Assembly: GCF_946478955.1 (NCBI RefSeq)
Contig: NZ_CAMLDL010000006.1
Coordinates: 62,001-126,000, forward strand
From: an uncultured Sphingomonas sp.
GTDB lineage: Bacteria > Pseudomonadota > Alphaproteobacteria > Sphingomonadales > Sphingomonadaceae
DNA: 64,000 nucleotides
Direction: 5' to 3'
The translations under genes were made by a program, and so were the position numbers. Shown here piece after piece: positions 18,384 to 27,537 of the stretch; the stretch's first letter is position 1, and every line of letters begins with the position of its first letter. Under the pieces are notes generated by a model. That model ran no database searches and was not told where the DNA came from. It saw only the letters and a list, made by a program, of their open reading frames with translations.

Positions 18384-18785
18384 TCAGACCAGCATCAATG
18401 CCGCCAATTTACCGTACAACCGCGGCGGGAGCGCGGCGACGCCGCTGGGATCACCATCGCCTGCGGGGGCATCCTTGTCTTCCAGATAGCGCCAGCCCTG
18501 ATGCGCGCGCCTCGGTACCGGCGAAACCGCCACCAGCTGCTCGCGGCAGACAATGTCGATCCGGCCGTCGCTGCGATCCTCCAATCGCACAATCTCAAGC
18601 TTCGCGATGATGCGATGCTTGACGATCCAGTGAAGCGAGCCGCCAATCAGTTCGTCGGCGCGTTTAGGGCGCATCCGGGTGGGCACATGCACTTCGCCCG
18701 CCTGCGTCACCCGGCGGGCGATGCGGTTTTCCAGCGCCTCCAGGCTGGCGCAGCCCACGGCGACTTTGGTGAGATGAAGCGGCAC
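18384..18785 (-). CDS. DUF1489 family protein
   Basis: 133 aa with the GTG at 18785 as start, chosen because alphaproteobacterial relatives begin with the PLHLTKVAVGC stretch; the frame stays open to a TTG at 18824, right after the mgtE stop. Conserved blocks include GEVHVPTRMRPKRADEL, GSLHWIVKH, GRIDIVCREQLV and PRRAHQGWRYLE, ending LPPRLYGKLAAL. Function is unknown; the family is near-universal in alphaproteobacteria. It sits between mgtE and the glycosyltransferase gene with short spacing, so the three probably share a transcript. Confidence 0.8.
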   Translation of the reverse strand: MPLHLTKVAVGCASLEALENRIARRVTQAGEVHVPTRMRPKRADELIGGSLHWIVKHRIIAKLEIVRLEDRSDGRIDIVCREQLVAVSPVPRRAHQGWRYLEDKDAPAGDGDPSGVAALPPRLYGKLAALMLV

Positions 18786-18824
18786 TTGTCCCAAGTGGCG
18801 GGACCGACCGGGCATTTCAAGCAA

Positions 18825-20261
18825 TCAGCTGCCGAGACCTGCCAGCGCGGCCAGGCCGAGGAAGCTGAAGAAGCCCATCACATCGGTTGCGGTCGTCACA
18901 AACACCGCCGACGAGACCGCCGGGTCGATCTTGAGCCGGTCGAGCGTGACTGGAACAAGGATGCCTGCAAGGCCCGCCGTCAGATTGTTGATTACCATTG
19001 ATGCCGCAATCACCGCGCCAAGCGTCGGGTTGTGGAACAGAAGAAGGGTCCCTCCACCGATGATAGCACCCAGTGTCAAACCATTGGCGAGCGCAATCAT
19101 GAACTCGCGCCCGATCATGCGGCGGGTATTGCTGCTCGTCAGCTGGTTTGTGGCGAGTGCGCGAACCGTGACCGCAAGCGTTTGCGTCCCGGCATTGCCC
19201 CCCATCCCCGACACAATCGGCATCAACACGGCAAGCAAAGCAAAACGCCCGATTTCACCCTGAAACAAGCCTACAACACTGGCCGCGAGCATGGCCGTGC
19301 CCAAATTGATGACCAGCCAGGTTAGGCGCGCCCGAACAGTAATGCCAAGCGGCTCATTAATGTCGCCGTCGCCCGCACCCGACAGCAGCAGGGCATCCTC
19401 ACCCGCTTCTTCGGAAATGACGTGAACGATATCGTCGACCGTAATCATGCCGACAAGCCGCCCGCTGGGGTCGACGACTGCCGCCGAGATCAGCGCATAT
19501 TTCTGAAACTTCAGCGCCACTTCTTCCTGGTCCATATCGACCGGGATTAGTGTCTGCTTGCGCATCATTACGTCGGTGATCGGCGTTGACCGGGGCGACC
19601 GTAGGATCATCGACAATTTGCAGGTGCCGACCGGATGATGCTGCGGATTGACGACGAAGATTTCCCAGAAATCGTCGGTCAGTTCTTCGCCCTTGCGCAG
19701 ATAATCGATAACCTGGCCGACGTTCCAATGTTCGGGCACCGCGATCAGGTCGCGCTGCATCAGGCGCCCGGCGGTTTCCTCGGGATAGGTGAGCGCCTCT
19801 TCAACGGCGGCCCGATCGTCGGGCTCCATCGCGCGGAGAACGGCACGCTGCTCATCCTCCTCCAAATCCTCGATCATCGCGACGGCGTCGTCGGTGTCGA
19901 GTTGGGCCGCGAGATCTGCGACCTGCTGCGGCTCCATCTCGTCAATAACGTCTTCGCGAACGTGATCGTTAAGTTCGGCGTACACGTCCGCGTCGACGAA
20001 ACCGGCAAGTGACTGGATCAGGTCGGCACGCTCATCCGCCGGCGCAAGCTCGATTAGGTCGGCGATGTCGGCCGGGTGCAAATCGGCCACCAGCGCCCGT
20101 GCCGCCTCGTCATCCCCGTCCGCAACGGCGTCGAGCACGTCACGAACGAAGGCAGGGCGCAGCCGGTCCTCTTCGTCCTTCACCTGATTTTCCGGGAAAT
20201 GATCCAGAACCGGCTCATCCGGGTCATGCGGCGGGGTGGCGATGACGTCGCTGTCGCTCAT
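18825..20261 (-). CDS. mgtE: Magnesium channel/transporter MgtE
   Basis: 478 aa from the ATG at 20261 (GGGGAA-rich ribosome site upstream; an in-frame extension to 20342 overlaps the divergent promoter). The order is N-terminal superhelical MgtE_N domain rich in acidic residues (HPADIADLIELAPADERADL), a CBS-domain pair (residues about 150-280, with DVMMRKQTLIPVD and GMITVDDIVHVI), a connecting helix and five C-terminal membrane helices including MPIVSGMGGNAGTQTLAVTVRAL, the pore signature. MgtE closes when cytosolic Mg2+ fills the N and CBS domains. Divergent from the cyclophilin gene with 124 nt between starts. Confidence 0.94.
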   Translation of the reverse strand: MSDSDVIATPPHDPDEPVLDHFPENQVKDEEDRLRPAFVRDVLDAVADGDDEAARALVADLHPADIADLIELAPADERADLIQSLAGFVDADVYAELNDHVREDVIDEMEPQQVADLAAQLDTDDAVAMIEDLEEDEQRAVLRAMEPDDRAAVEEALTYPEETAGRLMQRDLIAVPEHWNVGQVIDYLRKGEELTDDFWEIFVVNPQHHPVGTCKLSMILRSPRSTPITDVMMRKQTLIPVDMDQEEVALKFQKYALISAAVVDPSGRLVGMITVDDIVHVISEEAGEDALLLSGAGDGDINEPLGITVRARLTWLVINLGTAMLAASVVGLFQGEIGRFALLAVLMPIVSGMGGNAGTQTLAVTVRALATNQLTSSNTRRMIGREFMIALANGLTLGAIIGGGTLLLFHNPTLGAVIAASMVINNLTAGLAGILVPVTLDRLKIDPAVSSAVFVTTATDVMGFFSFLGLAALAGLGS

Positions 20262-20385
20262 GGCTATTCCCCTTGCCCGGTTGATTGGATTTGCGGTCGT
20301 GCGCCCTCCTATGACGAGCCGCCCACTGGCGCAAGGCGACATGCGCGCCTACATGGCAGCCAATATTTCCAAGGAGACAAGAACC

Positions 20386-20841
20386 ATGGCCGATCCGAAG
20401 ACCCTCACGCTCAACCTGTCGACCGGCGGCGATGTCGTCATCAAGCTGCGTCCGGACCTTGCCCCGGGCCATGTCGAGCGGATTACGCAGCTGGCCAAGG
20501 ACGGATTTTATGATGGCGTCGTGTTCCATCGCGTCATCCCGGGCTTCATGGCGCAGGGTGGCGATCCGACCGGTACCGGGATGGGCGGGTCCAAGCTGCC
20601 CGACCTGAAGGCGGAATTCAGCAACGAACCGCATGTTCGCGGTGTGGCATCCATGGCCCGCGCGCAGAATCCCGACAGCGCCAACAGCCAGTTCTTCATT
20701 GTCTTCGACGACGCCCGCTTCCTCGACGGCCAATATACGGTGTGGGGCGAAGTCGAGAGCGGCATGGAATATGTCGATGCCCTGCCGACCGGTGAGCCGG
20801 TTCGCGATCCGGGCAAGATCGTCAAGGCGACCATCGCCTAA
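20386..20841 (+). CDS. ppiB: Cyclophilin-type peptidyl-prolyl cis-trans isomerase, cytosolic
   Basis: 151 aa from the ATG at 20386, which has AAGGAG 9 nt upstream. Typical cyclophilin blocks FHRVIPGFMAQGGDPTGTG, SMARAQNPDSANSQFFI and FLDGQYTVWGEV carry the catalytic Arg and the cyclosporin-site residues. No signal peptide, so it acts in the cytosol on proline peptide bonds during folding. The SDR gene starts immediately after the TAA. Confidence 0.93.
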   Translation: MADPKTLTLNLSTGGDVVIKLRPDLAPGHVERITQLAKDGFYDGVVFHRVIPGFMAQGGDPTGTGMGGSKLPDLKAEFSNEPHVRGVASMARAQNPDSANSQFFIVFDDARFLDGQYTVWGEVESGMEYVDALPTGEPVRDPGKIVKATIA

Positions 20842-21600
20842 ATGGCATCGCCCGTCACGGTCATCACCGGCGCATCGGCCGGCCTCGGCGTCGACTTCGC
20901 GCGCCAGCTGTCGGCCAAAAGCCAGCGGCTGGTGCTCGTCGCACGGCGCGGGGACCGGCTGGAGGCGTTGGCCAAGGAATTGGGTAACGCCCGGCCGGTC
21001 GAACTTGACCTCAGCGTCGAGGGCGCCGCGGACCGGTTGATGGCCGACATCGCCGCGCATGGCGAGACGGTCGATACGCTGATCAATAATGCCGGATTTG
21101 GTCAGACGGGGCGCTTTGCCGATCAAGACGGCAAGCGCATGCGGCAGATGATTGACCTCAACTGCGGAGTGCTGACCGAGCTTTGCCATGCAGTGATCCC
21201 CGACATGAAAGCGGCAGGCAAAGGCGCGATCCTGAATGTGGCATCAACCGCCGCGTTTCAGCCTGGCCCCGGTATGGCCGTCTATTTCGCAACCAAGGCC
21301 TATGTCCTGTCGTTCAGCGAAGCGCTGCATGAGGAGCTGAAGGCCGACAATATCACCGTCTCGACGCTTTGCCCCGGCCCGACAGCTACCGAGTTTGGCG
21401 AAGTTGCCGGGTTCGGCGGCCATCCGATCGTTGATAATCTGACGGCAGGCTCTGCCTCGGTGGTCACTGCCGGAATCGACGGACTCGATGCCGGAAAGAC
21501 CGTGGTGATCCCCGGACTCGTCAATAAATTGGGCGCACAAGGCCACCGTTTCCTACCCAGATCCATCCTCCGCAAGATCGCCGGCACCATAAAATTATAA
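20842..21600 (+). CDS. Short-chain dehydrogenase/reductase
   Basis: 252 aa. The Rossmann TGASAGLG motif is at residues 9-16, NNAG at about 83, the catalytic Ser in NVASTAAF, and YFATK (catalytic Tyr/Lys) at about 150. The gene abuts ppiB with no spacing. Members of this SDR group (DltE/YdfG-like) reduce varied carbonyl substrates with NADPH; the specific substrate cannot be inferred. The C-terminal LPRSILRKIAGTIKL is basic and amphipathic and might give membrane association. Confidence 0.88.
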   Translation: MASPVTVITGASAGLGVDFARQLSAKSQRLVLVARRGDRLEALAKELGNARPVELDLSVEGAADRLMADIAAHGETVDTLINNAGFGQTGRFADQDGKRMRQMIDLNCGVLTELCHAVIPDMKAAGKGAILNVASTAAFQPGPGMAVYFATKAYVLSFSEALHEELKADNITVSTLCPGPTATEFGEVAGFGGHPIVDNLTAGSASVVTAGIDGLDAGKTVVIPGLVNKLGAQGHRFLPRSILRKIAGTIKL

Positions 21601-21726
21601 GTGGTTTCAAACCAGTAGCGATTTGAATACCTATTCATGCTGCAACTGCGAATTCGCACTTGCGAAATTCATTGTGCAGTGCGATAACAATGACGCCTTT
21701 CGAGGCATCCTCTCCTGAATCCTTCC
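21601..21726 (+). other. Non-coding stretch with a 12-bp palindrome upstream of a terminator
   Basis: Between the SDR stop and the next terminator there is no credible gene. It contains the perfect palindrome TGCGAATTCGCA (21647-21658), followed by a second related half CTTGCGAAATTC. The stretch plus terminator could be the 3' UTR of ppiB-SDR or a small RNA of about 100-150 nt; I cannot decide between them. Confidence 0.35.
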
Positions 21727-21757
21727 GGCCGGGCGGCGACGCCCGGCCTCTTTTTTT
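21727..21757 (+). terminator. Strong Rho-independent terminator
   Basis: Stem GGCCGGGCG / CGCCCGGCC with GCGA tetraloop, followed by TC and seven T residues. It separates ppiB-SDR from the Cdc48 gene. Confidence 0.93.
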
Positions 21758-21860
21758 CTGGATTGTCCGTCCCCAAATTGAACAACTAATGCCCCGGCGC
21801 CGTTTCTGCGGTGCCGTCTGGGGCCAGTTCAATTCAGGTACAAGAGGATATGAAAAGCCT

Positions 21861-24158
21861 ATGGCGGACATCGACACGATGATTGGGCGCGTGCAGGTCG
21901 CCAACCTGCCCCCGGCGGATAGTGGACGCGGCTTTGCGCGGATGCCAGCCAAGCTGATGAAGGAGCTGGGCTTGGGCGAAGGCGATGTCATCGAAATCAT
22001 CGGCAAGCGCACCACCGCGTCGCGGGTCATCCAGCATTATGGCGAGGACGAGGGACTGGACATCATCCGCCTCGACGGCCTGCAGCGGTCCAACGCGGGC
22101 GTAGGCTCCGGCGACTTTGTCGAAGTGAAGAAGGCCGAATCCAAGGCCGCCACCCGGGTCGTCTTCGCACCAGCGCAGAACAATGTGCGGTTGCAGGGAT
22201 CGGCAGAGGCGCTGAAGCGCAGCTTCGAAGGCCGCCCCTTCACCGAGGGCGATACGGTCGCGACCGCCGGACATCAGCGGGTCAATGCTGACATGCCGGA
22301 GCATATCCGCCAGCTGATCAATGCCCCGGCCTTTGCGCTGCAGGAAATTCGCCTGCAGGTGATGTCGACGACGCCCCGGGGGATCGTTCATATCGACGAG
22401 AATACGCAGGTCGAGCTGCTTCCCGAGTTTAGTGAAAAGGCAGGCGAGCGCCGCGCCGATGTCACCTATGATGATCTGGGCGGGATGAAGGGCACGATCG
22501 ACGCACTGCGCGAGATGGTCGAACTTCCGCTTCGCCACCCCGAACTATTCCAGCGCCTGGGCGTCGATCCGCCCAAGGGCGTGTTGCTGCATGGGCCGCC
22601 AGGCACCGGCAAGACCATGCTTGCGCGTGCGGTTGCCAATGAGAGCGATGCCCGCTTCTTCTCCATCGCCGGACCGGAGATCATGGGCGCAGCGTATGGC
22701 GAATCCGAAAAGAAGCTGCGCGAGTTGTGGGAAGAAGCAACCAAGTCGGCGCCATCGATCATCTTCATCGACGAGATTGATTCGATCGCGCCTAAGCGCG
22801 GTCAGGTGTCGGGCGAGGCCGAAAAGCGGCTTGTTGCCCAGCTGTTGACGCTGATGGACGGAGTCGAACCGCGCACCAATCTGGTTGTGATTGCCGCCAC
22901 CAACCGGCCCGAAGCGATTGACGAGGCACTGCGCCGTCCCGGCCGGTTCGACCGCGAGATCGTGGTCGGCGTCCCGGATCAGGCGGGACGCCGCGAAATC
23001 CTGGGCATTCATACCCGCGGCATGCCGCTGGCTGATGATGTCGACCTCGATGCGCTGGCGCGGCGGACCTATGGCTTTGTCGGTGCCGATCTTGCCGCGC
23101 TAATGCGCGAGGCCGCGCTCGAAACCGTGCGGCGGATCATGCCGAAGCTGAACCTTAGCGAAGACACGATCCCGACCGAGGTGCTCGACACGCTGTCAGT
23201 AACGCAGGCCGATATCGACAATGCCCAGAAGCGGGTTCAACCGAGCGCCATGCGTGAGGTGATGGTCGAAGTGCCGAACCTTAGCTGGGACGACATTGGC
23301 GGCCTCGACGAGGCGCGCGACAAGCTGCGCGAAGGCGTCGAGCTGCCGCTGAAGCATCCTGATGCGTTCAAGCGGCTGGGCATCCGACCGGCCAAGGGTT
23401 TCCTGCTTTATGGCCCGCCTGGGACCGGCAAGACCCTGCTCGCCAAGGCGGCCGCGAAGGAATCGGAAGCGAACTTCATTGCCACCAAGTCAAGCGACCT
23501 ACTTTCCAAATGGTATGGCGAAAGCGAGCAGCAGATTGCCCGCCTGTTCGCCCGCGCTCGACAGGTCGCGCCTACGGTGATCTTCATCGATGAGCTCGAC
23601 AGTCTGGTTCCCGCACGCGGCGGCGGCCTTGGCGAGCCGCAGGTGACGGAGCGGGTGGTCAACACCATCCTCGCCGAAATGGACGGGCTGGAAGAGCTTA
23701 ACAACGTCGTCCTGATCGGTGCGACCAATCGGCCCAACCTGATCGACCCGGCGCTGCTGCGGCCGGGCCGGTTCGACGAGCTGGTCTATGTCGGGCCGCC
23801 CGATACAGCGGGCCGTCGGCGTATCCTGGCGATCCACACCAAAAAGATGCCGCTGGCGACCGACGTTGACCTGGAGTCGCTGGCGCAACGGACGGAACGC
23901 TTTACAGGCGCGGACCTTGAGGATCTTGTCCGCCGTGCCGGCCTGACCGCACTTCGCCGCGATCTGGAGGGCGGCAAGGTAACCATGGCCGACTTTGAAA
24001 AGGCGCTGTCGGAAACGCGTGCATCAGTCACCGAGGATATGCTGTCCGACTATGCCAAGATTCAGGACACGCTGAAGGCCGACGCGGTGCGTCCGGTCGG
24101 CGGGATCGGCTTTGTCCTACCCGGCATGCTGCAGCCGAAGGAAGGCGGCAAATCCTAA
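21861..24158 (+). CDS. Cdc48/VAT-type double-ring AAA+ ATPase
   Basis: 765 aa from the ATG at 21861; an in-frame extension to 21660 runs through a terminator and is rejected. Domains: N-terminal double-psi barrel substrate/adaptor domain (about 1-185), D1 AAA ring with GPPGTGKT near 243-250 and IIFIDEIDSIAPKRG, D2 ring with GPPGTGKT near 516-523 and VIFIDELDSLVPARGG. Both rings have an aromatic pore loop (AYGESEKK in D1, KWYGESEQQ in D2), which in archaeal VAT goes with processive unfolding, unlike eukaryotic p97 D1. The C-terminus has no HbYX proteasome-docking motif. The partner protease or pathway is unknown. Confidence 0.93.
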   Translation: MADIDTMIGRVQVANLPPADSGRGFARMPAKLMKELGLGEGDVIEIIGKRTTASRVIQHYGEDEGLDIIRLDGLQRSNAGVGSGDFVEVKKAESKAATRVVFAPAQNNVRLQGSAEALKRSFEGRPFTEGDTVATAGHQRVNADMPEHIRQLINAPAFALQEIRLQVMSTTPRGIVHIDENTQVELLPEFSEKAGERRADVTYDDLGGMKGTIDALREMVELPLRHPELFQRLGVDPPKGVLLHGPPGTGKTMLARAVANESDARFFSIAGPEIMGAAYGESEKKLRELWEEATKSAPSIIFIDEIDSIAPKRGQVSGEAEKRLVAQLLTLMDGVEPRTNLVVIAATNRPEAIDEALRRPGRFDREIVVGVPDQAGRREILGIHTRGMPLADDVDLDALARRTYGFVGADLAALMREAALETVRRIMPKLNLSEDTIPTEVLDTLSVTQADIDNAQKRVQPSAMREVMVEVPNLSWDDIGGLDEARDKLREGVELPLKHPDAFKRLGIRPAKGFLLYGPPGTGKTLLAKAAAKESEANFIATKSSDLLSKWYGESEQQIARLFARARQVAPTVIFIDELDSLVPARGGGLGEPQVTERVVNTILAEMDGLEELNNVVLIGATNRPNLIDPALLRPGRFDELVYVGPPDTAGRRRILAIHTKKMPLATDVDLESLAQRTERFTGADLEDLVRRAGLTALRRDLEGGKVTMADFEKALSETRASVTEDMLSDYAKIQDTLKADAVRPVGGIGFVLPGMLQPKEGGKS

Positions 24159-25471
24159 GGATATGGGGTCGTCGTCAGACGGCGTCGGCCCCATATTACC
24201 AACCCGACCAACAAGGCAGCGCACAGCGCAAACGGCCAGTTCGGATTGATAGCATATAGGCCCATGCCGATGCCCGGCGCAGCGACATAGCTGATGCCGT
24301 TGGCAGCGGTGACAACACCGGCGACGCCGCCCTGATCCGACAGCGGAACCGCAAGGCTGGCCCCGCCAGTAAAGCCCGGCCGAACAAAGCCAAAGCCCAG
24401 ACTGGCCAGCCCAAAGCCCAGCACCAGGCCATATAGGTTCGCGGCAAGCATCGTCACCACCATTCCCAGTGCCGCGATGAGGGCACCGGATAATATCAGC
24501 CGCTTTGGCGAGAGATTGAGCCGCGGGATCAGTCCCCATTGCGCCGCCAGCGTCGCACCGGCGCCCGCCATCATGACAATGGCAATCGATTGTTCCGACC
24601 CATGCGGCGACAGCCCAAGCCGGTCGATGGTGAAAAAGCCGATGCAGCTTAACGTCGCGGCCTGGGCATGGCCTGATGCGACACCGGCTAATATCCAATT
24701 GCGAATTCGCGGATCGCGCCAGGTAATGGCGTGCCCGCGCGGACGGGTCGCGGCAATGACACTGGCCCCGGTGGTGGCGCTCGCCAGCGACGGATAGCTC
24801 ATTGCCGCGCCATGGCCCGGGCGCGGGCCGTGCCGCGGCTTGGTATCGTCGGGCAGGCCGCGCGCGATGGCAATGAAGACAATCAGGCCAATGAGCGCGA
24901 AGGCGAAGAGTGGTCCAGCAAGTGTTACGCCTGGTACAACGAATAAGGGCGCCATTGCCGGGCCAATGATAGTGCCGAGGCCAAAGCTGCTGGACAATGC
25001 GGACAGGGCCGCCACCCGGGAGCCTCGACGGGTCTTAGATGCCAGATAGGCCTGCGTCGCCGACGGCGTCGCACAGCCCAGCGTTCCATAGACGGCGCGG
25101 AACAGGCCAAAGAGGAGAAAGGTAACGGTACCGCTAATGACATGTTTGAGGCCGCCGAGTAGCACCAAACCGCACAAAGTCATCGAAACGAAGAAGCCTG
25201 CGACCCCCATCAAGGCCAGCCGCTTGCGGCCGTGTACGTCACTTTTGCGGGCCCAATAAGGCGCGAACAACACCCATAGAACCGCCGACCAGGTGTAGCT
25301 GACCGTGACCCAGAAATCGGAGGTGCCGATTTCGCGTCCAATGGCAGGCATCACCGACTGAAGCGCCGTGTTTCCGGCGGCCGCAACCAGCATCGCCGCA
25401 TAGAGCAGCATAAAGTGAGTCCCGCTAAGCGCGGTACCGCCAACTGTCCGGCGTCGGGGCGAAAACGGCAT
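24155..25471 (-). CDS. MFS transporter, drug-exporter type
   Basis: 438 aa with about 12 hydrophobic segments and a central cytosolic loop near residues 195-245. The loop between helices 2 and 3 has the family motif A form (ARKSDVHGRKRLALMG), and GTIIGPAMAPLF in the fifth helix resembles the antiporter motif C of drug:H+ antiporters. Substrate unknown. The 3' end overlaps that of the Cdc48 gene by 4 nt, and the gene diverges from the methyltransferase gene. Confidence 0.85.
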   Translation of the reverse strand: MPFSPRRRTVGGTALSGTHFMLLYAAMLVAAAGNTALQSVMPAIGREIGTSDFWVTVSYTWSAVLWVLFAPYWARKSDVHGRKRLALMGVAGFFVSMTLCGLVLLGGLKHVISGTVTFLLFGLFRAVYGTLGCATPSATQAYLASKTRRGSRVAALSALSSSFGLGTIIGPAMAPLFVVPGVTLAGPLFAFALIGLIVFIAIARGLPDDTKPRHGPRPGHGAAMSYPSLASATTGASVIAATRPRGHAITWRDPRIRNWILAGVASGHAQAATLSCIGFFTIDRLGLSPHGSEQSIAIVMMAGAGATLAAQWGLIPRLNLSPKRLILSGALIAALGMVVTMLAANLYGLVLGFGLASLGFGFVRPGFTGGASLAVPLSDQGGVAGVVTAANGISYVAAPGIGMGLYAINPNWPFALCAALLVGLVIWGRRRLTTTPYP

Positions 25472-25584
25472 GTCCTACGCATTAGGCGCGACGGAACGAA
25501 GTGGATAGTCGCCTGTTGGACTTGCCAAGTGCGCAACCATTTGCGAACGCCTACGCCCTAGATTTCCATATCGGAGCAATTTTC

Positions 25585-26226
25585 TTGAACGCGACCCGTG
25601 CCAACCAGATGAAGGGCCAGCGCCACCAGAGTGTGCGTCCCGGCCGAGGCCGCAAGCATCCCCGTTGGCAATTCCTGCGCGGATTCATCAAACACCCGGT
25701 GATGGTCGGATCGATCATCCCGTCATCGAAAATTCTGATTGAGAAAATGCTGAAGCCGGTTGACTGGTCGGCGACCAAGCTGTTCGTCGAATATGGCCCG
25801 GGCGTGGGCACTATCACGCGGCCGATCCTGGAAAAGCTTGGTCCTAATGCCAAGCTGATCGTGATCGACACCAATCCGGATTTCATCGATTACCTCAACG
25901 ATGACATCAACGACGACCGCTTTATCGCGGTCAACGGTTCGGCAGCAGACGTAGAAAAGATCATTGCGGACCATGGCTTTGACCATGCCGATTACATCAT
26001 TTCCGGCCTGCCTTTTTCTACGCTGCCAGCCGGTGTGGGCGACGAAATTGCCGCAGCAACCGGCCGTGCCATCCGTGATGGCGGCGCATTCCTAGTCTAT
26101 CAATTCAGCCCCAAGGTGCGCGATTTTATCGAACCGCATTTCGAGAAGATCGATCGCGGATTTGAATGGATCAACGTGCCGCCCGCAACGCTGTTCTGGG
26201 CCTATCGCGACCGCAAGGGTAGCTGA
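25585..26226 (+). CDS. Class I SAM methyltransferase, phospholipid N-methyltransferase (PmtA)-like
   Basis: About 213 aa. The start is uncertain: a TTG at 25585 has GGAG 8 nt upstream and is chosen; ATG 25609 and GTG 25501 are alternatives. FLRGFIKHPVMVGSIIPSSK before the SAM-binding motif (VEYGPGVGT) matches the Rhodobacter-type PmtA/KsgA-like arrangement; motif IV reads ISGLPFST. The expected reaction is stepwise methylation of phosphatidylethanolamine to phosphatidylcholine. rRNA adenine dimethylase relatives are the alternative, but the SGLPFS and IPSS segments favour lipid. A phospholipase D-like gene converges on it 3 nt away, which supports a lipid role. Confidence 0.72.
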   Translation: MNATRANQMKGQRHQSVRPGRGRKHPRWQFLRGFIKHPVMVGSIIPSSKILIEKMLKPVDWSATKLFVEYGPGVGTITRPILEKLGPNAKLIVIDTNPDFIDYLNDDINDDRFIAVNGSAADVEKIIADHGFDHADYIISGLPFSTLPAGVGDEIAAATGRAIRDGGAFLVYQFSPKVRDFIEPHFEKIDRGFEWINVPPATLFWAYRDRKGS

Positions 26227-26229
26227 GCC

Positions 26230-27405
26230 CTATTCCAGCCCGACGTTGAACCGACGGCTGACAGTGTAATCCACCGTCGTCACCAGCCAGTGCGCAACCC
26301 AGCGTTTGATGGCGATCAGCCAATTTGTGCGCGCCCGGTGCAGGTCGGGCGTGATCCGCACGCTGTCGGCAATTTCATGGTCAACAAAGGCTCGCATCTG
26401 GTCCGCAAACCCCTTGTCCTCGATCCGCAGCATCATCTCCAGATTGATGTAGAGGCTGCGGAAGTCGAAGTTGGATGAACCGATGAAGGTTATGTCATCG
26501 ACGATATAGAGTTTCGTGTGCAGCTTGGCGGGTTGATACTCATACACTTCAACACCCCGGCGAAGCAGTCGACTATAGAGATAGCGGGCGGCGGCAATCG
26601 TCGTTTGGTTGTCTGACCGTGCCGCATTGACGATGCGTGCCGTGCCGCGCCCTGCCACCCGGTAAATCCGGCGGAGCATTGCCCAGGACGGAGAGAAATA
26701 GGCGACCACCGCGTCAAATCGGCTGGCGCCTTCCAATGCCTGCGCGAGCGCGGCAGGAAACGGGTTACGGCGGCGCATCGGGCCGCTGAATCGCCAGACA
26801 ATCAGGCCATCACCATTGCTGTGACGATGAATGATCCGGCGAAGGTCGCGAAAGCGATTCGTCTTTTGTTTGGTCCATTTGTCGATGTCGTCGAAATAGC
26901 GCGCGAGAGCGGCGGCGGCGGGACCATCCACTCGCAGCCAAAGGTCGCGCCAGCGATCGTCGCTGTCGTCTTCAAGATATTGGAGATTGACGTTGGCGCC
27001 GCCCACCAACGCCACCTGCTCATCGGCGATAGCTAATTTCTGATGATTGCGGATCAGGTAGCGGCGGCCATAGCTGGGGTGGAAGATGGTGAAATTGCCG
27101 CCCGTTGCCTCAAGCTCACCGAAAAACTCGCTGCGAATGCCGACGGAACCAAAACCATCAACCAGTACCTGTATGGAGACCCCGCGCGCCGCAGCTCTGA
27201 CCAGTGCATCGCGCACCTCTTCTCCCGCCTCATCTTCGGTGAACATATAGTAGAGGAGACGAAGACTGTCCGCCGCGCCGTCAATCAGGTCGACCAGCGT
27301 GGTGCGGCGGCGTGCGCCGTCCGGGATCAGGGCAAGACTATTGCCGTCGATGGTGGCCGTTATTTCCGCCACGCTTCCCGCTTCCCTTTTCACCTTCGCC
27401 GCCAT
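26230..27405 (-). CDS. Phospholipase D-family protein, cardiolipin synthase-like
   Basis: 391 aa from the ATG at 27405, which has GGAGG just upstream; a TTG at 27450 is less likely. Two HKD motifs are complete: His121-Lys123-Asp128 (HQKLAIAD) and His296-Lys298-Asp303 (HTKLYIVD), each followed by the GGANVN / GSSNFD strand. Unlike ClsA it lacks the two N-terminal membrane helices, so it is nearer ClsB/ClsC or an uncharacterised PLD group. Likely phosphatidyl transfer (cardiolipin formation) or lipid hydrolysis. Confidence 0.82.
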   Translation of the reverse strand: MAAKVKREAGSVAEITATIDGNSLALIPDGARRRTTLVDLIDGAADSLRLLYYMFTEDEAGEEVRDALVRAAARGVSIQVLVDGFGSVGIRSEFFGELEATGGNFTIFHPSYGRRYLIRNHQKLAIADEQVALVGGANVNLQYLEDDSDDRWRDLWLRVDGPAAAALARYFDDIDKWTKQKTNRFRDLRRIIHRHSNGDGLIVWRFSGPMRRRNPFPAALAQALEGASRFDAVVAYFSPSWAMLRRIYRVAGRGTARIVNAARSDNQTTIAAARYLYSRLLRRGVEVYEYQPAKLHTKLYIVDDITFIGSSNFDFRSLYINLEMMLRIEDKGFADQMRAFVDHEIADSVRITPDLHRARTNWLIAIKRWVAHWLVTTVDYTVSRRFNVGLE

Positions 27406-27466
27406 TCCACCTCCGAAATTCAATTTGGCCAGCACCGACGGTTCGCGCAAGCCCGTGCCGATTTCA

Positions 27467-27495
27467 TTGACTCTTGAAGGGCCTGTCCCTATCTG
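27467..27495 (+). promoter_or_regulatory. Probable sigma-70-type promoter of rpoZ
   Basis: TTGACT (27467-27472), a 17-nt spacer and TATCTG (27490-27495) lie about 43 nt before the rpoZ ATG. The -35 is close to consensus, the -10 weaker. Confidence 0.5.
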
Positions 27496-27537
27496 GCTGA
27501 CTTCATTTCATTCCATTCAAGTTATTCGGAGCGACAA

